Origin: Bacillus sp. B-jedd
GTDB taxonomy: Bacteria > Bacillota > Bacilli > Bacillales > Cytobacillaceae
DNA: 64,000 bases
NCBI RefSeq assembly: GCF_000821085.1
Contig: NZ_CCXR01000001.1
Coordinates: forward strand, 1,881,001 to 1,945,000
Direction: 5' to 3'
Both the position numbers and the translations under genes were made by a program. Of this stretch, positions 1-9,225 are shown piece after piece; the first letter of the stretch is position 1; every line of letters begins with the position of its first letter. The notes below the pieces were generated by a model. The model was not told the DNA's origin, did no database searches, and saw only the letters and a list, made by a program, of their open reading frames with translations.

Positions 1-584
1 AAATCGTCACCGTTGTTGGCCGGAGCGGATCAGGGAAATCGACATTACTTAATTTGGTGAGCGGCTTCATCCGCCCAACTGAGGGTGAAATAATTATAGA
101 TGGGACGAAAGTGACCGGCCTAAGTGAATCAAAGTTCGCTGACTTCAGGATTAAGCATCTCGGCTTCATTTTCCAAAGCTTTCAATTGATCCAAAGCATG
201 ACCGCATATGAAAATGTTGAACTTCCGCTAGTTTTGCAGGGGATGGGGGAAGCGGAACGGAAAAGGACAACCGAGGAGATGCTTTCAAAAGTCGGCCTGC
301 TCGAGTATAAGGACCATTATCCAGGCGAACTGTCAGGCGGCCAGCAGCAGCGTGTCAGTATTTCAAGGGCGCTTGTCGTCAACCCGCCGATCATCCTCGC
401 CGATGAACCGACCGGGAGCCTTGATAGTGAAACGGAAGAGGAACTGCTTGATTTTATCGTCCAATTGAACAGGGAACTGGGCATTACCTTCTTGATCATC
501 ACTCACGATGACCAGGTAGCCAGAATCGGGCACCGAACAATTGAACTGCGTGATGGCAGGGTATTAGAGGAGGTTTTCGCATGA
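1..584 (+). CDS. ABC transporter ATP-binding protein (5' partial)
   Basis: ATPase of a MacB/LolD-type ABC exporter; its start lies upstream of the window. The reading frame is open from base 3. Visible motifs are the Walker A GRSGSGKST (about bases 18-44), the signature LSGGQQQR (about 334-357), the Walker B segment IILADEP and the switch histidine in ITHD. About 194 residues are present, so only some 30 residues are missing compared with the usual ~225-230. It overlaps the permease gene by 4 bp (ATGA), which indicates translational coupling in one operon. The substrate cannot be told from sequence; relatives export peptides or lipoproteins or act in cell-envelope stress. Confidence 0.95.
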   Translation, partial: IVTVVGRSGSGKSTLLNLVSGFIRPTEGEIIIDGTKVTGLSESKFADFRIKHLGFIFQSFQLIQSMTAYENVELPLVLQGMGEAERKRTTEEMLSKVGLLEYKDHYPGELSGGQQQRVSISRALVVNPPIILADEPTGSLDSETEEELLDFIVQLNRELGITFLIITHDDQVARIGHRTIELRDGRVLEEVFA

Positions 585-1921
585 AATTGAAGGACCAGTT
601 CCGGTTCGTCCGGCAAAATATGAAGAAAAGTAAAACGAGAGTATTTATGACAATCCTGGCAGCGGCAATGGGTAGTGCATTTCTGATCGTGTTGGCATCA
701 GTCGGCTTCGGCTTGCACTCATCGATCGTCAAGGAAATTACCAGTCGCCAGATTGTCACTGAAATTCAGGTCCATGGAAAGCAAAATGATGAGAACGGTT
801 TCCAGCCTGTGTCTGATGATGATATCGCCAAGTTCGAAAAGATGGAAAATGTCAAATCAGTCGTAAGAAGAATCAATCTCCAACAGGATGGGATTTACAC
901 AATCGGCAATTATGAAGCGTACAGCCAGACAATTGTCTCCCATATGCCGTCCGAGTTGAAGGCAGGCTTTGAACTTGCGGAGGGCAAGGTGGCTGAAAAT
1001 GACAATGAAGTTATTCTCGGCTATGATTTTGTCGAAGGCTTGATTCCAAAAGGCTCCGATGGGGAGCAAATCTATGACAATAAAGGGAAATTGAAGGATG
1101 AGTATCGCTTCAAGGAATCCCTGGTTGGCAAAACCTTAACAATGACCGTCAATAAGATGGTCGATGGGAAAGAGGTCCCGAAAACCTTCGAGGTCACTGT
1201 TGCCGGCATTCGCAAGCAGCCGACAAAGGAGTGGGTTTTTGACCGGATGGTGTTTATTTCAGAGGGGCTATTGAAGCAAATTGAGGAATTCACCGGAACG
1301 CCAAGGGGTGCGGTGATGGAGCCGAACAATACTGAGGATGGCTTTGTCATGCCAGAATATGATGAAGTCAAGGTATATGCGACCAATCTTGAAGCGGTTA
1401 AAGGAATTACCGAAACGTTGGAAAAAGATGATTATATGACTTATTCTGTTTTGAAAGAGCTGAAGGAAGTCAATATGATTTTCACGATTGTGAAAGCGGG
1501 CCTTATTTTCATCGGTACCATCGCCGTCTTGATCGCCTCTATCGGCATTTACAACACGATGACAATGGCGGTGACGGAACGGTCGCAGGATATTGGGATT
1601 ATGAAAGCAATCGGCGCCAGCCCGAAAACGATCAAGGGAATCTTCCTATTGGAAAGCTCCTACATCGGCATCATTGGCGCGCTGATTGGAACAGCGGTCG
1701 CTTATCTGATCAGCTTCGCCGTCAACCTGGGCATCCCGCTCATCATTCAGCAGGTATTTGGCGAACAAGCACCAGAAGGGTTGAAATTCAGCAGCATCCC
1801 ATGGACATTGCCGGTCATCAGCTTTTTGATCTGCTACATCGTTACAATTTTGTCCGGTCTGCGCCCGGCACAACGTGCAACCAGAGTGGATGTGCTTAGC
1901 GCGTTGAGGAGAGAAGTTTAA
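581..1921 (+). CDS. ABC transporter permease, FtsX/MacB family
   Basis: Membrane subunit that pairs with the upstream ATPase. The 446-residue protein has one N-terminal membrane segment (about residues 20-45), a large extracytoplasmic MacB-type domain (about 50-290) and three C-terminal membrane segments (about 300-325, 350-380, 405-425). That is the FtsX/MacB permease topology, with the usual TERSQDIGIMKAIGAS coupling region after the second membrane segment. The ATG overlaps the ATPase stop codon. No membrane-fusion (MacA-like) gene is visible downstream; it could lie upstream of the window. Substrate unknown. Confidence 0.93.
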   Translation: MKLKDQFRFVRQNMKKSKTRVFMTILAAAMGSAFLIVLASVGFGLHSSIVKEITSRQIVTEIQVHGKQNDENGFQPVSDDDIAKFEKMENVKSVVRRINLQQDGIYTIGNYEAYSQTIVSHMPSELKAGFELAEGKVAENDNEVILGYDFVEGLIPKGSDGEQIYDNKGKLKDEYRFKESLVGKTLTMTVNKMVDGKEVPKTFEVTVAGIRKQPTKEWVFDRMVFISEGLLKQIEEFTGTPRGAVMEPNNTEDGFVMPEYDEVKVYATNLEAVKGITETLEKDDYMTYSVLKELKEVNMIFTIVKAGLIFIGTIAVLIASIGIYNTMTMAVTERSQDIGIMKAIGASPKTIKGIFLLESSYIGIIGALIGTAVAYLISFAVNLGIPLIIQQVFGEQAPEGLKFSSIPWTLPVISFLICYIVTILSGLRPAQRATRVDVLSALRREV

Positions 1922-2020
1922 TAGTTTTAAATGAGAGGCACCCGGCTTAGATGAGTTGGGTGCTTGTTTTTGTTTGTTGTGTACTTTTGTAGAGAGGGGT
2001 TTGCTGAGGTGGCTTTTTTT

Positions 2021-2722
2021 AACTAGTCTTCCTTGTGTACTTGCCTAGTGAAGGAACTATTTTTTTGGAGCGATAACTAGTAGGGGCCTGACCCCGACTA
2101 TATAAATAAAAAAATATAGCCAATATTCACTAGTAAATTTTGCAAAAGAAGTGCGGGTAACTAGTGAAGTAACTATATTTTGGAGTGAAAACTAGTAGGG
2201 GCCAGACCCCGACTATATAAATACAAAAACATAGGCAATTTTCACTAGTCAATTTTACGAAAAAGAGGTGCGGGTAACTAGTGAAGTAACTATATTTTTT
2301 GAGCAAAAACTAGTAGGGGGTCAGGGCCCTACTAAATAAATAATTTACACTAGTTAATTTTGCCAAAAAGAGGTGCGGGTAACTAGTGAAGTAACTACTT
2401 TTTGCGAGCAAAAACTAGTAAGCGTCAGACGCCGACTATATAAATACAAAAACATAGCCAATTATCACTAGTTATTTTTGCAAAAAAGAGGTGAGGGTAA
2501 CTAGTAAAGTAACTATATTTTATGAGCGAAAACTAGTAGGGGTCAGGCCCCTACTATATAAATAGAAAAACGTAGCCAATTTTCACTAGTTAATTTTGCG
2601 AAAAAGAGGTTCGGGTAACTAGTGAAGTAACTACTTTTTGTGAGCAAAATCTAGTAGGGGTCAGGCCCCTACTATATAAATACAAAAATGTAGCCAATTT
2701 TCACTAGTCAATTTTGCAAAAA
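2021..2722. repeat. Array A: six tandem ~118-bp units with a conserved central hairpin
   Basis: Units begin with AACTAGT at about 2021, 2159, 2276, 2381, 2499 and 2617; most are 117-118 bp, unit 3 is 105 bp and unit 1 is longer. Each unit has an opening ACTAGT, a second TAGTAGG-type stretch leading into an inverted repeat (stem AGTAGGGG / CCCCTACT, loop TCAGG), then TATATAAATA, a closing ACTAGT and an A-rich end. Unit 4 has the hairpin as GGCG / CGCC in place of GGGG / CCCC, a paired change. The array lies between the convergent permease and metallopeptidase genes. A related array is at 22794-23250. There is no coding potential and no cas gene. Confidence 0.9.
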
Positions 2723-2747
2723 AAACCCCAGCCAATCAGGCGGGGGG
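2718..2747 (-). terminator. Rho-independent terminator of the metallopeptidase gene
   Basis: Read on the minus strand: a GC-rich hairpin (CCCCGCC / GGCTGGGG) followed by a run of T. It starts about 30 bp after the stop codon and abuts the last unit of repeat array A. Confidence 0.75.
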
Positions 2748-2775
2748 CACATATCAAAGTTTACTAACTAAAACC

Positions 2776-4356
2776 CTAGCAATACAGCTCCGCAAAGTAC
2801 TGCGGATTCAGCTTTTCACCGGTCACACGACGAATTTTCTCATTCCAGGAATACAGGGCGCCTGGCTTAAAGAAGGACTCGACGAGCAGTTTTCCGGTTT
2901 CTTCGGTGAAGATTTCCGGTGATACGTTGCGCTCGATGTATCGCTGCAGCTGGGCAGCGACTAGTTCTCCAAGCGCATAATTCTGATAGTAAACCGGTGC
3001 GAGGGTGAAATGAATTTTTGCAGCCCAATCCGGGTTGCTGCGATCTTCTGGCGGGGTGACGAGCTGAATTTCCTCGACTGTTTTCCACCACAATGCGTTC
3101 AAATCTTGGTCAGGGTTTTCATACAGCTCCTTTTCAAAAAAGACAAACGTGATGATCCAGCGGGCGGCAATCAGCATATGGAGCTGCTGGTAGCTTGCCA
3201 GTTCTGGAGTCAGCTCGGTCACAGTTTCCTCGTCAAGCTGCAGGAAACGCTTTAGCCAGCGCGGGTCTTTGCCCATTTTCCCGAAAAGCATCGCGATGGC
3301 TTCGGTTGTGAGGATGTGGCTGTACGAATGCAGGCTGAACGGCAGGGACGGGTCGACATATTTGAAGTAAGCGGCATGGCCGAATTCATGCAGGTTCGTC
3401 TCCATCCAATAAGCACTTTCGGTCAGGTTGCACAGCACGCGGACATCGCCGGCGCGGTCCATATCCGTGCAGAATGCGGTCGGATTTTTCTTTTCGCGAG
3501 GATAAAGGTCGCTCTTTTCATAGAGGTCAGTCACATCGATGCCCATCGCGTTGAACGTATCGGTAGTCAGCTGCAAAAGGTCTTTGCCCTTGTAGAAACG
3601 GTCAAGATTCGTCGCATCGGAAGGCGGCGCCTCCTGGAAAAATGGGTCGACATAATGCCACGGCCTGATTTCGGACACGTCAATGCCGAACTTCGCGGCG
3701 AGGCGCTCATCCAGTTCCGCTTTCATTTTCCGGTATGTTGCATCAGATTGCTCCACCAGTTTCCTGAAAATCGAGAAAACCTCATCACGGTCGAGTTCCT
3801 GAAGATCGAATGCCATTTCGTGGTAATTTTCGTAGCCGAGCAGCCTGGCCGCTTCGTTCCGCTTCTCAACGAGCACTAGCAGATCCTTTTCGACGACCTT
3901 GCCAACTTCTTTGCTCGCAAACCAAACCTTTTTCCGCAGCTCCAAATCGGTGCTGTTCGTCAGCACTTCGCGGATGTCATTGGCCGAATAGGCTTTCCCA
4001 TCTACTTCAGGTGAGTAAGTATTAAAGCGCAAATTCAGTTCCGATGACCGTTTTGAAAGGTCGGCGAGGATTTCCTCAGGCAGCTGTTTGCTTTTCATAT
4101 TAATGACGAATCCTTCGAGCTGGCGCTTTTCCAACTCACTTAAGTCTTCTGCCTTAAGGAATTGCTGGGCTTTCGCGTATGTATCCTTATTGGCAAAAAA
4201 CAAGCTTAGCTCTGTACTCACCTTGGCGAGCTTTTCAGCCCATTCGGCCTCTCCGGTTGTCTGCGCCTTCCAGCTGGCTTCGGTCACCTTTAAGGTGTGC
4301 AGCCTCAATTCTTCATTCAATTTTTGCAAAAACGATTCTACGGTTTCCATTGTCAT
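2776..4356 (-). CDS. M2/M3-type zinc metallopeptidase
   Basis: A 526-residue, mostly helical cytoplasmic peptidase. The zinc motif HEFGH is at about residues 323-327 and the downstream glutamate in TTEAIAMLFGK at about 350, as in the gluzincin families M2 (ACE-like) and M3 (thimet oligopeptidase-like). There is no signal peptide, so it probably degrades peptides in the cytoplasm. The start has a modest site (AAAGG, 5 nt before ATG); an in-frame ATG two codons later is possible. It is transcribed alone, convergent with the ABC operon. The M2 versus M3 assignment needs a profile search. Confidence 0.85.
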   Translation of the reverse strand: MTMETVESFLQKLNEELRLHTLKVTEASWKAQTTGEAEWAEKLAKVSTELSLFFANKDTYAKAQQFLKAEDLSELEKRQLEGFVINMKSKQLPEEILADLSKRSSELNLRFNTYSPEVDGKAYSANDIREVLTNSTDLELRKKVWFASKEVGKVVEKDLLVLVEKRNEAARLLGYENYHEMAFDLQELDRDEVFSIFRKLVEQSDATYRKMKAELDERLAAKFGIDVSEIRPWHYVDPFFQEAPPSDATNLDRFYKGKDLLQLTTDTFNAMGIDVTDLYEKSDLYPREKKNPTAFCTDMDRAGDVRVLCNLTESAYWMETNLHEFGHAAYFKYVDPSLPFSLHSYSHILTTEAIAMLFGKMGKDPRWLKRFLQLDEETVTELTPELASYQQLHMLIAARWIITFVFFEKELYENPDQDLNALWWKTVEEIQLVTPPEDRSNPDWAAKIHFTLAPVYYQNYALGELVAAQLQRYIERNVSPEIFTEETGKLLVESFFKPGALYSWNEKIRRVTGEKLNPQYFAELYC

Positions 4357-4451
4357 CGCTGCCTTTCTTTTCTAAAATAATCATAATACCTTAAATTGTA
4401 GTACAATTACCAGGAGACTGCCATGAAAATTTTGCCAAAAGGAGAATGTTT

Positions 4452-4949
4452 ATGGAAATTAGAAAACTTTTGCCCGAAGATGCTGAGGAATACCGAGTCT
4501 TACGGCTTAAGGCACTTAAAGACCATCCAGAAGCCTTCGCCGCAAGCTATGAAGAGACACTGAACCACCCGCTTGAGCTTTTCAAGCAACGGTTCAGTGA
4601 TGAAAATGCACAGACATATGGGGCGTTTATTGGTGGTAAATTGGCTGGCACTGTTACGCTCGTGAGGGAAGGGAAGCCGAAGCTCAGGCACCGGGCAAAT
4701 ATTTTCGCGATGTATGTCTTACCTGAATACCGGCAGGCAGGAACCGGAAAACAACTTGTATCAGAGGCCATTAAAAAAGCGAAAAAACTGGGGAACATCA
4801 CCCATCTATACTTATCGGTTACGTCGAGCAACCTTCCGGCTAAAAAGCTCTACGAATCGCTCGGGTTCAAAACATACGGCATCGACAGCCATGCCCTTCA
4901 AGTTGATGGCGTTATGTACAGCGAAGATTTGATGAGCCTGGCCATATAA
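4452..4949 (+). CDS. GNAT family N-acetyltransferase
   Basis: A 165-residue acetyl-CoA-dependent acetyltransferase. The acetyl-CoA-binding motif A is seen around YVLPEYRQAGTGKQLV (residues ~88-103), followed by the typical helix and LYLSVTSSN...KLYESLGF end. I chose ATG 4452 because GGAG at 4441-4444 is 7 nt away; the ATG at 4446 lies 1 nt from it. Substrate unknown. It is divergent from the metallopeptidase. Confidence 0.88.
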   Translation: MEIRKLLPEDAEEYRVLRLKALKDHPEAFAASYEETLNHPLELFKQRFSDENAQTYGAFIGGKLAGTVTLVREGKPKLRHRANIFAMYVLPEYRQAGTGKQLVSEAIKKAKKLGNITHLYLSVTSSNLPAKKLYESLGFKTYGIDSHALQVDGVMYSEDLMSLAI

Positions 4950-5002
4950 TAGAAAGCAAAATTCCGCATACGCGCATACCTTACAGTAAAAAGAATAAGG
5001 CT

Positions 5003-6133
5003 GTGGTGAGGGAAATGAAGAAAAAGCGTGGTCAGGATATCACGCTCCCGATGGATGCCGGGAAACATGACGATTCGAATGTGGAATGGTGGTATTGCTT
5101 TGCGTTTTTGAATGGTGACCGAGGCGGCCGTTACGCGTTGATGACCTGCTTCTTCCGCATCGGTGAAACGAGCTTCCTGAAGGGTCACTATCTTATTCAT
5201 TCCCTAATAGACTTGAACAGAAAAGTCAATCACAACTATTCCGCAATCGATCCGTCCCTGACCATGCAGATGGCCGGCTTTTACCTTCCGCTCTATTTGC
5301 TGTTGAACCCGGCGGACAGCCATATTTGGAAACAGGAGAAAATGCTCCTGAAAGGGAAACTGCCGGCTCTGCATCAGAAGCTAAGCGGGGTGAAAGTGAC
5401 GGAAGGCCCAACAGAGTTGATATATGGCAAAAACAAAATGACATTCAGCGGCGAATTGGAAGATTCCTTTGAAGTGACGCTGAGCCATCCCCATTATGAG
5501 GCGGAACTTGGATTTACTCCAGAGAAGCCGGTCGCCCTAATCGGCGGACAGGGAAAGCCGGGTGAACTCTACTATTACTCGCACACACGAAACCGGGTTT
5601 ACGGCGAAATTCGGACGGAAAAAGGATTGGAGAGCGTTATTGGATATGGGTGGTTCGACCACCAATGGGGACGTGGCTACAGTCTTGCCAAAGGCAGGGG
5701 CTGGAACTGGTTCGGATTGCAGCTAAGTGATGGCCGGGAGCTGTTAATAAATGAAATGACTGCCGGCAAGAATAAGACTCATTCCATGATGGCCAATTTG
5801 ATTGAAATAGACGGCTCGCTTCAGTTTACAAGGGAAGTTTGTTTTGAAAAGAGGAGTTATTGGCGGAGTTTCGAGACAAATGCGAGTTATCCGGTCACCT
5901 GGAACATTACAATTCCTGATTTCGGGATGGAGCTTTCCGTGGAAGCGGAGTTTCCCAAGCAGGAGATGCCAATCATCGGTCCGCTGAGAGGCATTTGGGA
6001 AGGAGCTGTTAAGGTGAGCGGCATTGAAATACTGCCAGGGGGCGGCCGGAAGCCGATCAGCGGCAGGGGATTCATGGAACTCGTAGGCTATGCGGGACAT
6101 AAGCAGGACGTGAATAACAGCCATACTTCCTGA
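5003..6133 (+). CDS. CrtC/AttH-type lipocalin-like protein
   Basis: A protein of about 372-376 residues with the VEWWY motif near the N-terminus (about residue 30) and a WFDHQWG motif near residue 216. Both are hallmarks of the CrtC (hydroxyneurosporene synthase/carotenoid 1,2-hydratase) and AttH family, which folds as a double lipocalin. No signal peptide is seen. A carotenoid function should not be assumed: there are no carotenoid genes nearby. The start is uncertain: GTG 5003 and ATG 5015 are both in frame and neither has an ideal ribosome binding site. Confidence 0.72.
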   Translation: MVREMKKKRGQDITLPMDAGKHDDSNVEWWYCFAFLNGDRGGRYALMTCFFRIGETSFLKGHYLIHSLIDLNRKVNHNYSAIDPSLTMQMAGFYLPLYLLLNPADSHIWKQEKMLLKGKLPALHQKLSGVKVTEGPTELIYGKNKMTFSGELEDSFEVTLSHPHYEAELGFTPEKPVALIGGQGKPGELYYYSHTRNRVYGEIRTEKGLESVIGYGWFDHQWGRGYSLAKGRGWNWFGLQLSDGRELLINEMTAGKNKTHSMMANLIEIDGSLQFTREVCFEKRSYWRSFETNASYPVTWNITIPDFGMELSVEAEFPKQEMPIIGPLRGIWEGAVKVSGIEILPGGGRKPISGRGFMELVGYAGHKQDVNNSHTS

Positions 6134-6254
6134 GTGAGTAATTGAAATAACCGCAAACGGGGATATAGAGGTCTTCGCCCCTATATCCTTCAATTGAAGT
6201 GTTATTCTACAGAGGATTTGCAAATCTACTGTGACAATTTAGGGTAAATCCCAT

Positions 6255-6824
6255 TTAACTCTGCAGGGTATCAAGGACCCAATCAGTCGTCACAATTGTT
6301 GCGAATTCTTTATGGAGCGTAGCGAGCTCAATTTCATGTATTGTCTCCGCAGGGTGTTTCACTTTACGATGGTCGGTAATTTCGAACGCAGCCGTTGCGT
6401 CGGAGACGAGGAAATTCACAAAGCCGAGATTGCCCGCCATCCTTGTCGTCGTTGAGACACAATGCTGGGTGGACAAGCCTGTGATGAAGAGTGTCTTGAT
6501 TTTCTTTTCGTTTAAGTAAACTTCGAGCGGGGTACCGATGAAGGCGCTGTTGACGTTTTTCGTGAAAACCGTCTCATCTTCGTCCGGCTTTAATGAATCT
6601 TTTATTTGGATTCCTAATGCATTTTTATGATTCAGCGGCGATTGTGGTTCAACGGACAGGTGCTGGGAATAAATGACCTCCCAGTTCCGCTTGCGCCATT
6701 CCGTCAAAAGCTTGAGGATATTTTGCTCTGCATCCGGGTTATTCCTCTTTCCCCAATACGGGTCGTCGAATCCCTTTTGGACATCAAGAATCAGCAACGC
6801 GGGTGTCCCTATCAATTTACCCAA
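6255..6824 (-). CDS. Cysteine hydrolase, isochorismatase family
   Basis: A 189-residue member of the isochorismatase-like hydrolases (nicotinamidase, ureidoacrylate and related amidases). The catalytic triad candidates are Asp in LLILDVQKGF (residue ~14), Lys in VFTKNVNSAF (~90) and Cys in GLSTQHC (~122). The start is TTG with AGGAGTG 7 nt upstream. The substrate cannot be predicted. Followed closely on the same strand by nothing; the YqcI/YcgG gene lies upstream of it by about 90 bp and may be cotranscribed. Confidence 0.88.
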   Translation of the reverse strand: MGKLIGTPALLILDVQKGFDDPYWGKRNNPDAEQNILKLLTEWRKRNWEVIYSQHLSVEPQSPLNHKNALGIQIKDSLKPDEDETVFTKNVNSAFIGTPLEVYLNEKKIKTLFITGLSTQHCVSTTTRMAGNLGFVNFLVSDATAAFEITDHRKVKHPAETIHEIELATLHKEFATIVTTDWVLDTLQS

Positions 6825-6917
6825 GGCGGTTCACTCCTATAAATATGATGTTGTTAGTTTCATCCTCTTACTGGATTCTATTCCAAAATAAGAGGCATGC
6901 CCGCTGACATGCCCCTG

Positions 6918-7661
6918 TTAACCGTTATTGTCTTCCCGCTCCTTTAAAAAGTGATGAAAGGGGCATTTCCCAGCCGTTGACTCATCATCACGGAGGTAAT
7001 ACTGTTTCCACTCGAAATTGTCTTCCTGGCCATATGCATTCAAATCTGGATGGGGCGGGACAGAATCATAGTTTTCAAGCCGCTTGCGGATTTGCGTTTT
7101 TAATTTTGCCGCGCGCTCGGGCGATTTATTCAATTCAACTAGCACGGACCTTGGCGTAATCGCGAGCATCAAATAAGGGAAATAACGGCTCTGCCTGTTC
7201 CGGTGTGCTGGAGTGGCGCAATAAACGAAATACTGTTCACCATGGAAGCAGAACTCCCACAGGGAATCTTCCGGGTCAAGCGGGATATGGGCTGGCCACT
7301 CTATTTTATCAAAATGGCAGACACGTCCGAGCTGTTCCCAAAAAACCTGTTCATAGTCCTCGACTGTCAGCTCGTCAACGCTTTTTTCATAAAACAAAAC
7401 AAGGGAAGCATAAAGACCAGTTGTTTGATATATAGTCGAAAACTCTTCCAATGCGAGAGCCAGCTCCCTGGATGAGCCGGAGTCTGTTGGGGCAGGCAGG
7501 AATCCATACCGGAAATGATTGAACCGGTGGCCGAGTGTCGCCGGTATACACGGAAAAGGCTTTTCCACATCCGTCATTTTACGGTCGAATTTTTCGTAGG
7601 CATCCTTTTTCCAAGGCTCAATCTCCGCTTGGAACAGCTCTTCTTTTGTATATAAAACCAC
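6918..7661 (-). CDS. YqcI/YcgG family protein
   Basis: A 247-residue member of the YqcI/YcgG family, recognised from the N-terminal stretch FPCIPATLGHRFNHFRYGF and the C-terminal CPFHHF. The family has no firm biochemical role. The conserved Cys and His residues could bind a metal or heme, which is inference. The start is GTG with GAGGAGG 7 nt upstream. It reads in the same direction as the isochorismatase-like gene downstream. Confidence 0.82.
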   Translation of the reverse strand: MVLYTKEELFQAEIEPWKKDAYEKFDRKMTDVEKPFPCIPATLGHRFNHFRYGFLPAPTDSGSSRELALALEEFSTIYQTTGLYASLVLFYEKSVDELTVEDYEQVFWEQLGRVCHFDKIEWPAHIPLDPEDSLWEFCFHGEQYFVYCATPAHRNRQSRYFPYLMLAITPRSVLVELNKSPERAAKLKTQIRKRLENYDSVPPHPDLNAYGQEDNFEWKQYYLRDDESTAGKCPFHHFLKEREDNNG

Positions 7662-7759
7662 GCAAATTCCTCCTCTACTCCTAGGTTATTCAGACAGAAG
7701 CGGAGTGTTCAAAATCCGATTTTTGCAGGCAAAATTAATTCATGGATAGGAGCGGAACA

Positions 7760-8680
7760 ATGGAACTTCCCAAGGAATTTATTGCAAAAATAACCGGCGC
7801 GTTCGGAGAGGCCGGGACGCAATGGCTAAGTGGACTCGAAGGAAAATTGAATTTTTACGCTGCAAAATGGAACCTTGAACTTGGAGGGCCAGCCGGAAAC
7901 CTTACATATAATTACGTCGCTAAGGCGGTCGATGACAGCGGTCGGCAAGTAGTATTAAAGCTAGGCGTACCGGGAAAGGAGTTCCAGAATGAAATCACCG
8001 CCCTCCAGCTATATTCAGGTGACGGCTGCGCCATGCTGCTGAAAGAGGACGGCGAAAATGGCGCCATGCTTTTGGAACAGCTTGTACCCGGCAAAAACTT
8101 ATCCGAAATTGAAGATGAAGAGCAAGTGACGAAGCAGTTCACCTCTGTTTGGAAGTCGATCCGAAGGCCAGTTCCTGAAACTTCAGTCCTTCCGTCAATC
8201 AAGGATTGGGGGGAAGGATTCGACCGTTATTTGGAAACCTATGCAGAGAAGTCTGGGCCGCTCCCACCATCGCTAGTCATGAGGGCAAAAGAATTTTTGG
8301 CGGAACTCAATGAGCCGGCCAAAATGGAACTGCTCCATGGTGACCTTCACCACGAAAATATTCTTTATTCTCAGGAGCGAGGCTGGCTGGCGATTGACCC
8401 AAAAGGGGTAGTGGGCAATCCGTACTTCGATTTGATTTCCTTCCTATTCAATCATCTGCATGAGAAGCCAGATTCGCAGCGGCTGCTCAGCAAGCGGGTC
8501 AACTGGATTTGTGAAAGCCTTTCATTACAGAAGAACAATCTCCTTAAAGCCGGAATTGTGATGGCAGTATTATCAATTATTTGGTCAATCGAAGATCATT
8601 CGGAATGGGAGCCTACATATCGCTGTGTGGAATGGTTTGAGGAACTTTTGCAAGAATCAGGGAAGGATTTCCAAGCTTAA
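7760..8680 (+). CDS. Aminoglycoside 6-phosphotransferase/hydroxyurea kinase-like protein
   Basis: A 306-residue small-molecule kinase of the APH(6)/streptomycin-6-kinase and hydroxyurea-resistance family. The catalytic loop HGDLHHENIL is at about residues 194-203 and the metal-binding IDPKG at about 212-216; an N-terminal lysine in VVLKLGVPG fits the ATP-binding Lys. I chose ATG 7760 because AGGAG is 7 nt upstream; the ATG at 7742 has no such site. It is chromosomal with no mobile element nearby. Real resistance activity is unproven, since such kinases are often intrinsic and have other substrates. Confidence 0.85.
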   Translation: MELPKEFIAKITGAFGEAGTQWLSGLEGKLNFYAAKWNLELGGPAGNLTYNYVAKAVDDSGRQVVLKLGVPGKEFQNEITALQLYSGDGCAMLLKEDGENGAMLLEQLVPGKNLSEIEDEEQVTKQFTSVWKSIRRPVPETSVLPSIKDWGEGFDRYLETYAEKSGPLPPSLVMRAKEFLAELNEPAKMELLHGDLHHENILYSQERGWLAIDPKGVVGNPYFDLISFLFNHLHEKPDSQRLLSKRVNWICESLSLQKNNLLKAGIVMAVLSIIWSIEDHSEWEPTYRCVEWFEELLQESGKDFQA

Positions 8681-8805
8681 AACCCCCTGCAAATTACTAC
8701 TAAGGTAGTAGTGGAAAAACTGCCATAGTTGTATATCAAAACCCAAGCCCATTTTTTATAATTAATATAGATGGAATAGCGGCACGATGGGGGAGGGGAA
8801 GCGGG

Positions 8806-9141
8806 ATGGCTGAAGAAGCAGAACTCGGTGGAACCTTATTTGAAAAATGCAGATATGCGCCTCCACTCGAAACACTGGCGGCGGCAACGGGCGGAAAAGT
8901 CCGCGGACTCGACCTCTTGGCAACGAGGATGGTTTTGTCACGGAACCATCTCCCACAAGAAGCTTTAAACGTTCTGCTCGTCTATTTTTTTCAAACTTTC
9001 GCAAATAAAGTTTTCGACAGGAATGATTTGTTGAAAGTGTATGATTTTTGGCTGAAGAACAGGGTGGGTACCTATCAGGAGGCCATGGAAATGACAAAAA
9101 GGGACATATTCACCGTTTTGCAAAAAGATGGCCCGGCCTGA
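8806..9141 (+). CDS. Small protein resembling the DnaB_2/DnaD helicase-loader domain
   Basis: A 111-residue protein with a strong site (GGGAGGGG) before its ATG. Residues ~48-105 (LPQEALNVLLVYFF... DFWLKNRVGTYQEAMEMTK) resemble the C-terminal DnaB_2 domain of Bacillus DnaB and DnaD, which bind DNA and load helicase. The usual N-terminal winged-helix part is absent, and so is the large size (DnaB ~470, DnaD ~230 residues). It could be a domain remnant or an independent regulator. It stops 84 bp before the CBS gene and may share a transcript with it. Confidence 0.55.
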   Translation: MAEEAELGGTLFEKCRYAPPLETLAAATGGKVRGLDLLATRMVLSRNHLPQEALNVLLVYFFQTFANKVFDRNDLLKVYDFWLKNRVGTYQEAMEMTKRDIFTVLQKDGPA

Positions 9142-9225
9142 GTGACCCCTTTTGCAAAATCTGGCAGTTTCATTCTCTTACCTCGCGGGAAACTCCCGAG
9201 TAGTTGGACAAAAGGAGGAATTGAG

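Noticed and set aside
2021..2722. CRISPR array
   Set aside because: Units are ~118 bp and similar over their whole length, with no unique 30-40 bp spacers and no cas genes nearby.
5003..6133. Carotenoid hydratase function for the CrtC-like protein
   Set aside because: The VEWWY fold family is broad and no carotenoid genes are near; only the fold is supported.
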